A stretch of DNA of 64,000 nt from the NCBI GenBank assembly GCA_037179335.1, contig JAKZHN010000014.1:620001-684000 (forward strand), given 5' to 3'. Position numbers and translations under genes: made by a program. Below are positions 11,939-23,282 of the stretch, piece by piece. Source of the stretch: Cyclaneusma minus. Lineage: Eukaryota > Ascomycota > Leotiomycetes > Marthamycetales > Marthamycetaceae. Below the pieces are notes generated by a model, which did not search any database, was not told where the DNA came from, and worked only from the letters and a program-made list of their open reading frames with translations. Positions within the stretch are counted from its first letter, which is position 1, and each line of letters opens with the position of its first letter.

Positions 11939-12583
11939 ATGGATTCTTCAAGCATGTCCAGCAGCATGTCCGATACGAGTAATACGAGCACCACCGACAG
12001 CATGATGTCCATGTCCGACATGATGATGGTCTTCTTCACCTCCCACACCACACCTCTATATTCCACCGGTTGGACACCATCCTCCACCGGCCAATACGCT
12101 GGCACCTGCATTTTCCTCATCCTGCTCGCCACCATTCTCCGCGCTCTACTAGCAGTCAAAGCATGGAAAGAAGCCGCTTGGTTGGACGCCGAGTTTAATC
12201 GGCGATATGTGACTGTGGCGGGGAAACCGACGCTTGCGAGGGAGCTGGAGGAGAGTGTGGATAGGAAACAGATGGTGCTGAGCGAGAATGGCGTGGAGGA
12301 GAGCGTGGTGGTGGTGAAGAAGAGGGGGCATGGGAGGAGGGTGTGGAGGCTGTCGATTGATCCGGTGAGGGCGTGTTTGGATACTGTTATTGCGGGGGTG
12401 GGCTATCTTTTGTGAGTTTTCGACGGCACTCTACGAATATCTGGAGCGCATAGTTGCTGACTGAGTGCATGCAGGATGTTGGCGATTATGACGATGAATG
12501 TCGGCTACTTCCTCTCGGTCCTTGCGGGAACATTCCTCGGAAGCGTGCTGCTGGGTCGTTACGCTACAACTTACGAGCACTGA
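11939..12583 (+). CDS. CTR-family copper transporter, two exons
   Basis: Likely a Cu(I) importer of the CTR family (Pfam Ctr), a small protein that works as a trimer in the plasma or vacuolar membrane. Exon 1 is 11939-12411 and exon 2 is 12475-12583. The 63-bp intron starts GTGAGT and ends GCAG and interrupts a Leu codon. The product has 193 residues. The N-terminus is Met/Ser-rich (MDSSSMSSSM, SMMSMSDMMM), as in copper-collecting ectodomains. Membrane segment 1 is about residues 53-73. A hydrophilic loop follows. The last two segments carry M159-x3-M163 and G176-x3-G180 exactly 12 residues apart, the canonical MX3M-X12-GX3G signature. The order resembles fungal Ctr3-type proteins more than the long Ctr1 type. 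The start is the first ATG in frame and precedes the Met-rich motif. I saw no copper-responsive element I would defend. Confidence 0.93.
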
Positions 12584-14030
12584 GGTGAAAAGTCCTTGGG
12601 CAGCGTCAAAACGACCGAGGAGAGGATTATACGGCGTGGAGTGATTATACATACGGGCCTCGTTTCGGTTTTGCAAGCGACTGTTTTCTGATACGCAGCA
12701 GGCATGGCGAGATTGGCGTTTCATCGAATACTTCTTGATAGGAAGTTTATGAGCAGAGTTACGACGTTATGTCCGAGTTTATGGAATCCTCGAAAAGCAC
12801 ACCCCCGAGATTGGGGGAAATATATGCGCTGAACAGAGCCTATTTTGCATCATGATTTGGGTGTTGTTCAAATGTAAAGTGTCGATTTTTGTGAAGTTTT
12901 CGAGTGACTTGGCTCGACTCTCCCATCTCAAGCGATAGATATAAATTGGGGGTCTATGGACTGCCCTCTCCGCACCCCTTTGCACACCCCTTTTCCTCGA
13001 AAGGATAGGAGGAGATGAATACACCCATTTACTGCAAATATTCCCACAGACTCAGCCAGTCGATCAACCCCCTATTGAAAGCGCAGACCAACTTGTCTCC
13101 ATGCCACGCTCAACCCCATCCCACAAGACCCAAAAAAATAACAAAAACATCCAACATCCTCATCAAGATCACGCCCAAATGTCATTCATCTCCGAATCCA
13201 CCCCTCTGTCCATCAACAGCCATCTCGTATCCCTCCTCTCAAACGACCATCACCCAGCTGTCTCAGAACCTCATAGATTCACTACCTCCGTCTCCACCCC
13301 CCGCTTCTGCCCCATGTCGACGGAACCTCGACACTTGCTACATCGAGGTGACACCGCGTCCATGACCGATGCCGAAAACAGGACACTAGCCCACAAAGAC
13401 AGATGTAGGATGACAGCTCGCCCACGGGCAATTCCAAGTTAATTCGCAAAGACGAATGGTGTGAAAACAAAGTCTCATAATGATCACAAGAAACAAGCAA
13501 GTTGGAAGACGAATTGGGGGATTTAGAGCATTGGCTTCTGCTCCGGCACATCAGAGCTGCATTTCTAAAATACCTCAGATGGGAACCTGGTATATACAAT
13601 ATCCCAGTCCTACGCGACACCAGTGCAGCACAAAAAAGCAATAAAATCTCCAATATCACAATAAGAGACTTTTGCGAGTGAATTGTGAAACCGGTAGAAC
13701 ACCAGACTGGGATATCGCTGCCTCCCAAAACTTCATTGATTAGAAAGTGATAAATGCCCAACCACTGCGAACAGGAAAAATACAGAACTCTGGAATCTCA
13801 AAAGAAATAGGTATCAAAAAAGCCTAGTGAAAGTCGCTCGTAGCAGCTCGGATCGCTCAAAACGAGGCTAAATAAGATTGGCAAGAACATGGCACAGAAA
13901 ATGCTGAACAGAAAACTGTTCAAAATGAGAAAGGCGGGGACGGTCGTTCTTCGCTACTATCCCACTCCCAATCTCGAACTCATTTCGCAACTCTTTCCCC
14001 AACCCTCACTTCCTCTCCCTCGCCCGCCAA
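12584..14030. other. Intergenic region with only short, unassigned open frames
   Basis: An AT-rich box (gatataaattggg near 12938) lies about 80 bp upstream of ATG codons at 13015 and 13101, which open overlapping frames of 116 and 113 codons ending near 13365 and 13442. Neither product shows a family motif or clear codon bias, so a real small gene is possible but unsupported. The remainder to 14030 shows nothing convincing and should include the 3' region of the minus-strand gene that follows. Confidence 0.35.
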
Positions 14031-16751
14031 TCAAACCTGGTTCTTCATCTTCTGCACCAGCACCTCTACCTCCCTCAAGCTCTCAATGTGCCGCTCCACC
14101 ACCCGCTGCACCTCCGAATCAACCAGCGGACTCACGCCCTCCATTCCCTTCCCCACTTTCCCCCCATTCTTCCCGCGAGCCAGCTCTCGCATGCCGTTGC
14201 TCAGCTGCAACACTACCTGCAGCGTCTCCACCAGCGCCTGATCATTGCCCTGCAACCTTTCCAGCTTGTATGCCAATTCTTTTTGCTTGAGGTGCATGTT
14301 ACGCTTTAAGCGGCGCTGCATGCGCCGTTCCGAGAGCACTTTGGAGGCGCTGGACGAATCCGAGGTGGCGGATATGCGGTTATTTGGCGCGGTGTTGGGA
14401 TTGTGGGGGGTGTTGAGGGCGGCGAAGTTTGAAGGCTGTGCGGATGCGGAACGTAGGGAAGAAGAGGCGGAGGGGGCGCGGGAGACGATGGAGGAGATGG
14501 AGGGGGTGGGGTAGGCGAACATGGTGTGGCCATCGGTAATGGTCGGCGAATCGACGCGGTATTCCTCGTCTAGAGAACTGCGCGATGCGACGCTCGAACA
14601 GGACGAATGCGGCGGTGTCATGGAGGCGTAGGATAGGGCGGAGGTGGTGATGGTGATTGGGCGTGAAATGGTGTTGGTGCGGGAGGGGGGATGAGAGGAG
14701 TAGATTGAGGAGGCAGGGCGGGGGAAGTGTGGTGGTTTGTCGTTGGTGAAAGTCAGGGAGCCGAGAGAGTCGAGGGATTGGTGAGAGGCGGATGACTGTG
14801 GACTACAGGTTCCTGAGCAGGGGGTGGCGGGACTGGAGGGCTCGGTGGAGGCGACGGTCATGATGGTAGTGGAGAGGCGGAGGGTGGGTGTGGAGGTGGG
14901 CGTGGTGGTGGTTTCGGAGGTGGTGCTTTGGCGGGATTTGTGGGTTAGGACGGAGGCGGGGCGGGATTTGGTTTTGTTGGGGGAGGCGACGGATACGAGG
15001 CGCGGTTGGCAGCGGATGATGGTTGCTTGGCTATGTGCCATTGAAGCGGTTGTGTAGGCTGAGGATGGGCGCATCTTGCTGCTTACGGGGGGACTGCTGT
15101 CTGTCGAAGCGGGGGGGAAATCGGTGTTGATGGAGAGGCTGTTTGCTCGCTTGCGCCGAGTCGCTGGCGGCACTGTCATTGTGCCGGTCGTTGTCTTGGA
15201 TCTAGCCATCCGAGCGGGCCCAGCGCTTCTTGATCGTTTGCTATCAGATGATTTTGAGCTGTCGGTCCTGCTTGGCATGGCTTGAAAGGTAGCCCGGTTT
15301 GGCGTGCCCTGAATGCTAGCCCGGTTTGACGTGCTTGGGATTTCGGGTAGTTTCTTCTTTGGCGCCGGCCCGATGATCTCTTCGACAGACTGGACGGATG
15401 ATGCAAATGAGGCTGTGGAGTCGGGCCTTACGGATTTGTTGAAGCCGCGCACCAACCATGGGGACGGGCAAGGTGAGGGCATAGGCGTTACTTGGCCGGC
15501 ATGGAGTGAAATCCGATTTCCACCATCATTCCCAGCTTGTTTTTCGAAATATTTGAGATATTGACCCTGTTCGGTCAAGTAAGAGGGTCGCTTGCTCAAT
15601 GTTGTGTTCATCGTCATGGCGGACTTGGAAATTCGCGGGAAAGCTGAGTAGGACTGTCTGAACAGAAGATCCCCTCCTCCTGCTTGCGTTGTGGTTGTGG
15701 GGCTAGAAGGTTGCGATTCCGAGCTTCGGTGGTACTCGTCGCTCGACCAGGCTTCGCTGTATAGTGTCCCACCCGAATGTCGAGGATCCAGTGAGCGAAC
15801 ATCGCCGTCAACGAAAGTAGACACTGGCACGGGGCGGTGACGTGGCTGAGTGTGGGGATTGTTACCTCCCAGGGTCGATAAATCGGGTACTGATTTTGAT
15901 GGTGCCGGATGTAGTCGCAGAGGATTCGCGTTTATAACAACTGCGTCTTTTGACTTTTTCAAAGCAGGATCGAATAGTTCTGAAATGTGCGGTCGCGGAG
16001 TCCGATCTCTTGCATCTGCAGATGTCGCCCTCTTCAGAACCTTTGGCGTCGGAGGTTTCAATACTGTGATTGGTCCTTTGTAGGTGGACGACGATGTGAA
16101 TGTATTGCTTCGAGACGTCTGCAATGGCTCATGTGCGATTTGTTTCCCAGCGTCGCATAGGTAGTCGTATTCCTTGGGTATAGATATTGCTATGTGCCAA
16201 TGCCCATTCGATGTTTTTTGTGCAACGGCAGAATCTGGAAGACGTAATAGTTGCTGGATATCGTTTTCTCCCTTCGAGCGACCTCCTCGCCACCGAAGGA
16301 CCTTCAGTGTGGGTTTCTTCGAGGAATGTGTGGAGTCGGTTTCGGAGACCCAGTTGTATGATGGTGGGACAGTCGTTTTGAAGAAGCGAATGAGTTCTTG
16401 CAAATTCTCCCGATCCTTTTCGCGTTCTGACAGTTCGATGGAATTGGATGACTTCGGGTCAGTAACAGAGGGGTGAGTGCCTCGTGGCATGGTTTCCATG
16501 ATGCCCTCCAAGGTGCCTTCGGAGTGCCTTCGTTTCATGTGATATCGAGTTTTCAGGATTGGTTTAATAGGGGGGATAGGTGAATACATGTATGAAGTCC
16601 GTGGCCTCGGAGGCGCAACCAAGACCTCAGATATGTTTGGCATCTTGGGTTGTTGGGATGATCGCCTTGTGTCATAAACTGGCCTCTGGGTGTTCTGCAG
16701 CGAGCTTCGTCTTGCTCGGCTCAGATTCTGCTGCTCGACGGGATTTTGCAT
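14031..16751 (-). CDS. Unrecognised 906-residue Ser/Thr/Pro-rich protein with C-terminal coiled coil
   Basis: I do not recognise a family. One uninterrupted frame begins at an ATG (MQNPVEQQNL) and gives 906 residues. The N-terminal ~190 residues contain the most folded-looking part, including NLQELIRFFKTTVPPSYNWV and a nearby HWHIAISIPKEYDYL segment. The middle ~550 residues are very rich in Ser, Thr, Pro and Arg, with many RS/RxxS sites typical of phosphorylated disordered proteins, and a short two-copy repeat (NRASIQGTP / NRATFQAMP). The last ~120 residues are charged and heptad-like (RRMQRRLKRNMHLKQKELAY; ESLREVEVLVQKMK), suggesting a coiled coil. No membrane segment or signal peptide is evident. 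Such an architecture is common for fungal cortical, septal or signalling scaffolds, but that is only analogy. Function is unknown. Confidence 0.75.
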   Translation of the reverse strand: MQNPVEQQNLSRARRSSLQNTQRPVYDTRRSSQQPKMPNISEVLVAPPRPRTSYMYSPIPPIKPILKTRYHMKRRHSEGTLEGIMETMPRGTHPSVTDPKSSNSIELSEREKDRENLQELIRFFKTTVPPSYNWVSETDSTHSSKKPTLKVLRWRGGRSKGENDIQQLLRLPDSAVAQKTSNGHWHIAISIPKEYDYLCDAGKQIAHEPLQTSRSNTFTSSSTYKGPITVLKPPTPKVLKRATSADARDRTPRPHISELFDPALKKSKDAVVINANPLRLHPAPSKSVPDLSTLGGNNPHTQPRHRPVPVSTFVDGDVRSLDPRHSGGTLYSEAWSSDEYHRSSESQPSSPTTTTQAGGGDLLFRQSYSAFPRISKSAMTMNTTLSKRPSYLTEQGQYLKYFEKQAGNDGGNRISLHAGQVTPMPSPCPSPWLVRGFNKSVRPDSTASFASSVQSVEEIIGPAPKKKLPEIPSTSNRASIQGTPNRATFQAMPSRTDSSKSSDSKRSRSAGPARMARSKTTTGTMTVPPATRRKRANSLSINTDFPPASTDSSPPVSSKMRPSSAYTTASMAHSQATIIRCQPRLVSVASPNKTKSRPASVLTHKSRQSTTSETTTTPTSTPTLRLSTTIMTVASTEPSSPATPCSGTCSPQSSASHQSLDSLGSLTFTNDKPPHFPRPASSIYSSHPPSRTNTISRPITITTSALSYASMTPPHSSCSSVASRSSLDEEYRVDSPTITDGHTMFAYPTPSISSIVSRAPSASSSLRSASAQPSNFAALNTPHNPNTAPNNRISATSDSSSASKVLSERRMQRRLKRNMHLKQKELAYKLERLQGNDQALVETLQVVLQLSNGMRELARGKNGGKVGKGMEGVSPLVDSEVQRVVERHIESLREVEVLVQKMKNQV

Positions 16752-18752
16752 GTTTATCGGTTACGGCCTAGTATCACGGGACTACACATGAAACAATTGT
16801 CAGCGGCGATTTAATTTGTGATTGGCCTGATCGATACATACTTTGGAGTATGCGCCGTGGCTGAACCTTGAAGCTGAGGGGATATAGGCTGCAGCTTGCA
16901 ATATCATGAGAGTAAAGCTTGGGTTGTACAGCAAGCAATCTGGAACTCTTCACAGAGTTTGAAGAATCCTAGAAGTGTAACCTCAGGGCGGCCTTTGCTC
17001 AGGGAATAGACCTGCTGTGCTCCCGTGGGGACTGCGAACGTTGTGGTGTTGGGAGGGGCGTCCGAAGTCTCTTGCATATAACTTTCGAGTTTCCCTACAC
17101 AAGCATGCAGACTCTGCCTGCACGCTGCTGCCCTTGTCGCGAATAAGAATAGTGAAAGGTGACGATGGCAAGGAACGGCGGTTTAGTTGGCGGAAAGGCG
17201 ACCTTCAACGTGAGACAGAAGAGAGTAAAAAGCTGGAAAAGACAGACAATAGGAAAGGTCCAAGCTTCGATGACGGAAATGAGGAGAGATAGTAATGTTA
17301 GTGCTGGCTCTAGCCAGGCTCGTGGAATAAGTGTAGCTGGGCTAGTCGACGGCAACCAATCTCACCCCGGACTAAGTACCCATCCATCACTTCAATGTTG
17401 AAAATGAGTAGCCTCCAAAGCAGAATAGCGTGGCCGGCGACTGCCCACTTGCTTGGGTCGATTTGGTCGATTCTCTGGAGTTCTCTCCACATGAGTTTTG
17501 CTGATCCATGCATGCATCTTGGGATGTGGTGATGTGCATTGGCAACTTCAATCCGCCCAGCGCAGAGCCAAAAAGCTTCTGGGGCCAAGAGGAGGGAGGT
17601 CCAGGGCCGGCCAAGTTCGCTGTTTCAACGAGGGCAGGGACGCCGTGTTCAAGGCAACGCAGGTCGGAGGTTTGCGATCTGGGGAACTCTTGGGACTCCA
17701 GAGTTTGGTGAGTGCAGCTGTTTCAGCGTGGCCCTAATACCGTTCAAGCAATTCCAGGGGCGGTGGGCCAGGGGACGATCCCTGCCTAGACCTGCGGCTA
17801 GCCTGGCATAGTTCTGCGCCGTGGATTCGGTCTTCGGTACAAAGCTCCTTGGATTGTTGCGACTTGCGATGTCCTGCACGGTTGAAGGGCTGACCACGAC
17901 GACGTGCTTCCGTCGTTGGTGTGTGACGCGAAGGCGCTTCACTTGGTCGGAATGATGAAAGAGGCGGAATGGGGAAAAGAGGCGGAGCTGCACCATCTGG
18001 TACTACTAGCTCGGCAGTAGTATCTCGGAGGCACAATGGCGAAAAAGCAAAAAGCTGACGATCCAGTACCAAGGAACCACTCCCACGTGCGAATTCGGGC
18101 AAAGATTGACAAAGGCGAACTCTGCGAACCCCAATTCTTCATGTGTCACCTGCAGTTCAGTTACATTCAATACCTTAATAATAGCCTGACACTTGACGGC
18201 ATGTCTCTCTCTTGCACGTCCTCTCTCATGGCTCGAGAAATTTCCGATACCGGCATCAGCGCCGCCCGGCCAAATTTCATCTGATGTCGGACCCGGCCAC
18301 CCGCGACGAACGAATGCATCCCGAGTCCACCTCCGACCTCGACATCATTTCGATCGCGACCCCAGCTCCACCACCTCGACCATCAACATTGACCATCAAT
18401 CATCTCACTTACCAAAAAAAGAACAATCACCTGATCTCCCTATCCTGTGGCGAAACCCCAACTCCGTCACAACGCATCAGGACTCGACATCTCTCGCGGC
18501 AGCTCTCCGCCCCCAGCTGCGCGCCTACTCACCTGCGCCGCAGCGCCTGCACATCGCCATCGTCTGAAGATTTGAGTATCATCCACTTCATCCACATCAA
18601 CGCACCTCGCCCCTCAATCTAATTATCTTCCGAGGCTGGTGCTGCACAACATAATCCGACCCTTCTTCCGGCCTGCTCCTCCATCGAAGATGCAGTTGCC
18701 AGTACCACAGCAGCGGCTTCGAAACTTCCCGGATGATTTGAGATCTTCTTTG

Positions 18753-18788
18753 CAGCATCGCCCGCATCGCCCGCATCGCCCGCATCGC
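18753..18788 (+). repeat. Short tandem repeat, about four copies of a 9-mer (gcatcgccc)
   Basis: The 9-base unit is repeated about four times head to tail with the last copy imperfect. It lies in a region without a confirmed gene. Confidence 0.8.
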
Positions 18789-20717
18789 GCCGACACCCTG
18801 TTGCTTAATGGAACCCGTCATATTTCTTCGGGCCTCCGGCCGACGGCAGGGCTCGCAGGACTCCAAAGGATCTCCAAAACACGACTCGTACGCACATCTC
18901 CGCATCAGGAACCTGAAACCCGGGGAATTTATGTTTGAACAGCCAGGCTGAGACCGGGGATATGAAAGACATGGGTTCCTGCTCTTACTTTAATTCTCAC
19001 AATCGGAATCTCGAGATTCCAGGACCTGGGGATACGAAACATGATAACGACGATACCTTGGCACTTTCGATCTGATAAAATCCTTCCCTTCGAGGCTTCG
19101 GCCTTCGATCTGTTTCTGATGCCTCGGACGGCGTCTCCGAGATCTGGACGCGAGGCCGATCGATGATGGCTGACACTGACATGAGGTTAGACAGGTTCTA
19201 ATCACCGCTTCCTACCAGCTTGTTGCTTAACACTTGTGACTACCAAGACCGGCGGACACCCCAGAAACAGATCCTTTTACGTGGCTCTTATCTCCGAGCT
19301 TCTAGAATCGAGATCGAGAATGTGAAGGTCTGAAGGTTCTGATAATCCTGATGAATTCTAGGGACCATGACGTGCTCCGGTCTGTTGTTTCAGTACTAAT
19401 TATAGGTGAGAGTGGTATTGAGAGATTCCTAGTGAAAAGCTAGCCGCTGAAGCTGACAGCGGTTGAGTCTGAGTTTGACCTGTTGAGGTAGGCCCTGGTA
19501 GGTAGGAGGTTCCCTGGATCCTGGAGATAACATCAGACGAACTACGGCACAGTGCACTTTTGGTTCTTAGGTTTCTTACAGCCTTACGTGTTCCGGGGAT
19601 TTGGATGTGTCGTTCGAAACCCAAATGTCTTTTTCAGCCTTAAATAAGGATTTACCTGGCGACAACAATCTCTTCAACATGAACTGAAACCCTGTTGGCC
19701 ACTTCTATTTCCGGTTCATTACAGTGAGTGCGGTCTTTCTTATTGTGTCTCCCTACTCGAGGAAGCAGGAACCTGAGACCTCGTCTATTCTATATATACC
19801 AAATTACGTCACACGGTCACCTGACAAGCAGGTTCTATTTCTGTCATATATGAATGTCTCAAGTTCCCTGCACCCGAAAGCAAGCGAAAGTCCGTCTGGG
19901 GATCTCGGATTAGTGATATGGTTCATCGAGATGTCAAGTGTCAGACTAGTCTCTGACAGATGCAACTGTGAGACATGCAGGAACGACGAGGTCCGCTCAA
20001 TAGGGGAGCGGGCTTGGGGGATAGTATCCTGCACTTGTAGGAGAGGGAAGTGCTGCGATGCAGTCAGTGGCAAATGCTGTAGTTTCTCAGAATGGCCTCT
20101 TTTTCCTTGGCTTTCTGCGCGTAAGTGAGCTTGTGCGAGCTCCCTCGCGTGACTGTATCGTACCTGTCTATTCTTGTTGTAGCTATGAGATTGAGCTTCC
20201 TCTCATTCCATTTGCTCCATCATTCGTTCCATCGCCGCCAAGACCTCAAAACCGGATATACCAGCTTGTCAAGTTGAAGCCCAGCATGCCTGCCATGCTG
20301 TCAACGCCACACTATTTCCTATCGATGTCATCACCAGAAGTCTGGACCAAAGCTGTTAAGAGAAAATAAGGTGCAGCTCATCCAGGGCTGTAGCTTGGCC
20401 AGCTCCAGTTCGAAAATTCGAACCGAGGCATAGTTCTGCTGTTTTGGGCCCTGAATTCAATTGAGTTTGGGTAGCAGGTGGCAATAGTCAAAAACTGGTA
20501 CTCTGGTGGAACTGTAGGGCTGACTGACGATCTGACATCTCTATGTTTGGTTTTAGCTAGGCTTTGTTTCCCTTTGATAACCATTCCATCTCTTAAGAAC
20601 TTTGTGTTTTTGAGAGCTGACGGAGGCTAGGCAGATGCCATTGGGTGTTGGGTTCACTCGGGGTCGGGTGAGCATAACAGACGTCTGTTTCAGGTGGTTC
20701 AATAATGCTAAGAAAGG

Positions 20718-20743
20718 AAGGGAGCTTGGCGCGGAGCTCCCTT
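20718..20743. other. Perfect 9-bp inverted repeat (hairpin) next to a gene breakpoint
   Basis: The arms aagggagct and agctccctt are exact reverse complements separated by 8 bases. The hairpin lies about 190 bp beyond the point where P450 homology stops, together with a second GC-rich imperfect palindrome (gccgcctaaggcagc). The pair may be the end of an inserted element or simply local structure. Confidence 0.5.
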
Positions 20744-20930
20744 ATGAAGCTATTCCCAGTGGCCGCCTAAGGCAGCCACACTAGTCCCAACATTGGGTGA
20801 ATTGAGATTGTCGAAATTCATGCCTCAAGTGAGAGTGAAGATCTCGTTGGTCTAGCTAAGGACTGCCTTTATAGCAGTGAAATTTATTTAGCCTTGCCCC
20901 GGCGTCCAGATGTCAAAACTGCGAACTTAC

Positions 20931-22087
20931 GAAGTCAGAAGACAGGGATTTCCACTGTTTCGGCATCTTTCTTCCAGGTCGTCGCGGGACTAAGGTGTTA
21001 GCAACAATCATTAGCTGACTTGTGCCTGGAAAATAGAAAATGGTGAAGACGCTCAACTTGCAAGTACATACGGCCATTATTTTACCAATCCCGCGAGTGT
21101 CCGTGGATCGAGGCATCAGGTACTTCTTCGTAAGTGGAAATCGGAGCAGTGGACCGGATATGTAGGGGAAGAGTGCCGCAAGCCCGATTATCGGGTGACT
21201 CTGGCGAAATGTTTTCAGTAGCCCGTCGACATCACATGCGCGAGAGACAAGTCTGTTGTTTTCACCAAACAGAAGACGGGTAGTGTTGTCAGTCAGATAC
21301 CACCTGCGATGTTGACCTTCAATTAGAATTTATTCTTGTCTTAGAATGTCGAACAAGATTGACTTACCTGATCCATTCCGAGAGATTGCAAGGTTCGTTG
21401 GTATCGTTGAAGCGTTTCTCGAATTGGCCCATGAGGTTAGCAAGCTCCTCGTCGACTAGTGTCTCGAATCTCAAGAGATTTTTGGCTGAAAGCTTGATTA
21501 GGTAATCAGCATAGGTATATCATTGATAAAAATAATTTGGAATGCGGTAATTACCATTTGTCCAAATATTTTGCGTTTTCTATGGTGCTCTTGGTGGTGG
21601 ATTGTTTGGATGGAGGACTGCCCGAGGATAGTCGGCGACCAGAAAGCATCTTTGTCAGAATATCGATGATAAATAATCGGAATCATATCTGGGTCGCTGA
21701 CAGAGATCATATTTGGTGCCACGCGTACCACATTTCCTAAGTACTCCTGTTAATCCCTTGATAGTTGATGCAAAACCACGGAGCGAGTGTCTTACCATAT
21801 TTGCTATGTAGCTGACACGCAAGTAGCGAAGCATCTGGGCAAGAAAGCACGTATAGATTGTAAAGATCTGTAACGGAACTCCAAAATGGGCCGGGTATGT
21901 TGCGTAAGGGGTGAATATATCGATTGTATATCGCCAGGGAGAGGAAGCCTGACATGTGCAGCAGCAAAACCCACTGCGATATAGTGAGCCACGTGTGTTG
22001 CTCATCAAAAAAGACCATCTCTGGGAAACCCATTTTGACAGAATCACAGTGGAGAGAACTTGAAAATGCCATTGAGCGTAAGCTCAT
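20931..22087 (-). pseudogene. Cytochrome P450, 5' half only (truncated pseudogene)
   Basis: The N-terminal half of a microsomal fungal P450. Exons are 21796-22087, 21555-21736, 21368-21492, 21072-21303 and probably 20931-20989; the first four join in frame with introns of 59-82 bp (GTAAGA, GTAATT, GTAAGT donors). Diagnostic features: a hydrophobic anchor, then a Pro hinge (HPLRNIPGPFW), the LHSKYGNVVRVAPN segment, and a helix-C-like HHRKRKIFGQM. The missing half would carry the I-helix AGxDT motif, the ExxR pair and the heme-binding Cys. None of these can be found in 19,800-20,930. The last exon matches the expected RD-LEER segment but then seems to need a one-base frame change to continue as the family does. 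It resembles pisatin-demethylase-like P450s, a loose call. It cannot encode an active enzyme. Confidence 0.82.
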
Positions 22088-22371
22088 GGTTTAAGTTTGG
22101 CCGTAAGGCCATTTTCGGGCCGGAGCACGACCCCCTGGTACCACGCTAGTGAGTGGAGAGCCTCACTTCTAGGTGTTGACTGTAAACAAGTGGGGTTGGG
22201 TTGAGTCAATCGCACGCGATTAACCAATTTGGGGGGGGGGGGGGGGGGGGTGGTAAAATTAATACAATTGTAAAAAAAGAGGGAAAAAAAAACACTTTAA
22301 AAAAAAAAACAATCAAAAGAACAAAAAACCATGGCAAGGCAAAAAAAAATATCGTATAATTAAAATGGGCG
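22088..22371. other. Short region upstream of the truncated P450, degrading into assembly artefact
   Basis: The first ~140 bases are ordinary sequence and would hold the P450 promoter. From 22231 the sequence becomes a run of 20 G, then A-rich homopolymer-laden sequence up to the N gap. That part is probably low-quality read ends rather than genome. Confidence 0.6.
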
Positions 22372-22738
22372 NNNNNNNNNNNNNNNNNNNNNNNNNNNNN
22401 NNNNNNNNNNNNNNNNNNNNNNNNNNNNNNNNNNNNNNNNNNNNNNNNNNNNNNNNNNNNNNNNNNNNNNNNNNNNNNNNNNNNNNNNNNNNNNNNNNNN
22501 NNNNNNNNNNNNNNNNNNNNNNNNNNNNNNNNNNNNNNNNNNNNNNNNNNNNNNNNNNNNNNNNNNNNNNNNNNNNNNNNNNNNNNNNNNNNNNNNNNNN
22601 NNNNNNNNNNNNNNNNNNNNNNNNNNNNNNNNNNNNNNNNNNNNNNNNNNNNNNNNNNNNNNNNNNNNNNNNNNNNNNNNNNNNNNNNNNNNNNNNNNNN
22701 NNNNNNNNNNNNNNNNNNNNNNNNNNNNNNNNNNNNNN
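22372..22738. other. Assembly gap of 367 N
   Basis: A run of undetermined bases. It is bordered on the left by poly-G (22231-22250) and A-rich runs, and on the right by a run of about 58 C (22758-22815). The open frames reported across it (poly-Gly or poly-Pro plus unknown residues) are meaningless. Confidence 0.99.
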
Positions 22739-22757
22739 TTGCTCCGCGCCCCCCCCG

Positions 22758-22817
<60 letters not shown>

Positions 22818-23282
22818 CAAATGTCATGCATGGGTGACTAGAGAGGGAAGCTCTCTCCTGTGAAGAAAGCTCTCCTTCTATAGCTCTAGCTCCAAGGGCT
22901 AGGCTTCACAAAAGAGGCTAGTCTTCAAAGGGCAGGTAGCAGCCTAGCCATTTCCAGGGGGTTCTAGATCCAAACACTAGGAGACAGCGCTGCCGCTGTC
23001 TCTTCCTCACTCACAACCAATATGACTCTTTGACTACGATATTCGTACTCGCCTTTTTTCAGTCTATTTCCCTGTCATCCCGTTGAACCGACATCCAAAA
23101 TACTGGTCTGGGAAAGCTTGATCATCCCGGGTCCTGTCCATCACACCGCCGCCGAAAATCCAGAATACGCCATTCCAATTACAGCTCCGCTCTGTCGTCC
23201 CACTCGCTGCTTCAAAATACAGAGCTTTACCCAAAGTACCTTACACTGGATGCCATTGACCAGCATTATCTCGGTGGAGAAA
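22739..23282. other. Poly-C edge of the gap, then non-coding sequence with a hairpin
   Basis: After the C run the sequence is normal. I see no gene. A perfect 9-bp stem with a 4-base loop (gagacagcg / cgctgtctc) lies at 22981-23002, and the words gctctcc, ggctagg and their inversions recur between 22840 and 22980. This may be a fragment of a small repeat. The right end would be the 3' flank of the rhodopsin-domain gene. Confidence 0.5.

Larger units (their letters stand above)
16752..20930. other. Four-kilobase region without a supportable gene
   Basis: Many short frames exist on both strands, but none joins into a recognisable protein. A 113-codon frame starting with an ATG at about 18283 (MSDPATRDERM) has no family match that I can see. 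Between about 18900 and 20600 several words recur loosely (ggaacctgaaac, aggacctgggga, caggaacctgagac), which suggests an eroded repeat, but I could not define a unit. The left 300 bases are probably the promoter of the minus-strand 906-residue gene. The right end, 20700-20930, is the sequence that replaces the missing second half of the P450 pseudogene. Confidence 0.4.

Noticed and set aside
13015..13442. Two overlapping small ORFs preceded by an AT-rich box
   Set aside because: No conserved motif, low-complexity composition and no way to choose between the frames.
18283..18622. ORF starting MSDPATRDERM, considered as the N-terminus of an ABC transporter
   Set aside because: No Walker A or further transporter sequence follows; the resemblance is a few residues only.
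22206..22841. Poly-Gly and poly-Pro ORFs spanning the N gap
   Set aside because: Created by poly-C/poly-G artefact and undetermined bases.
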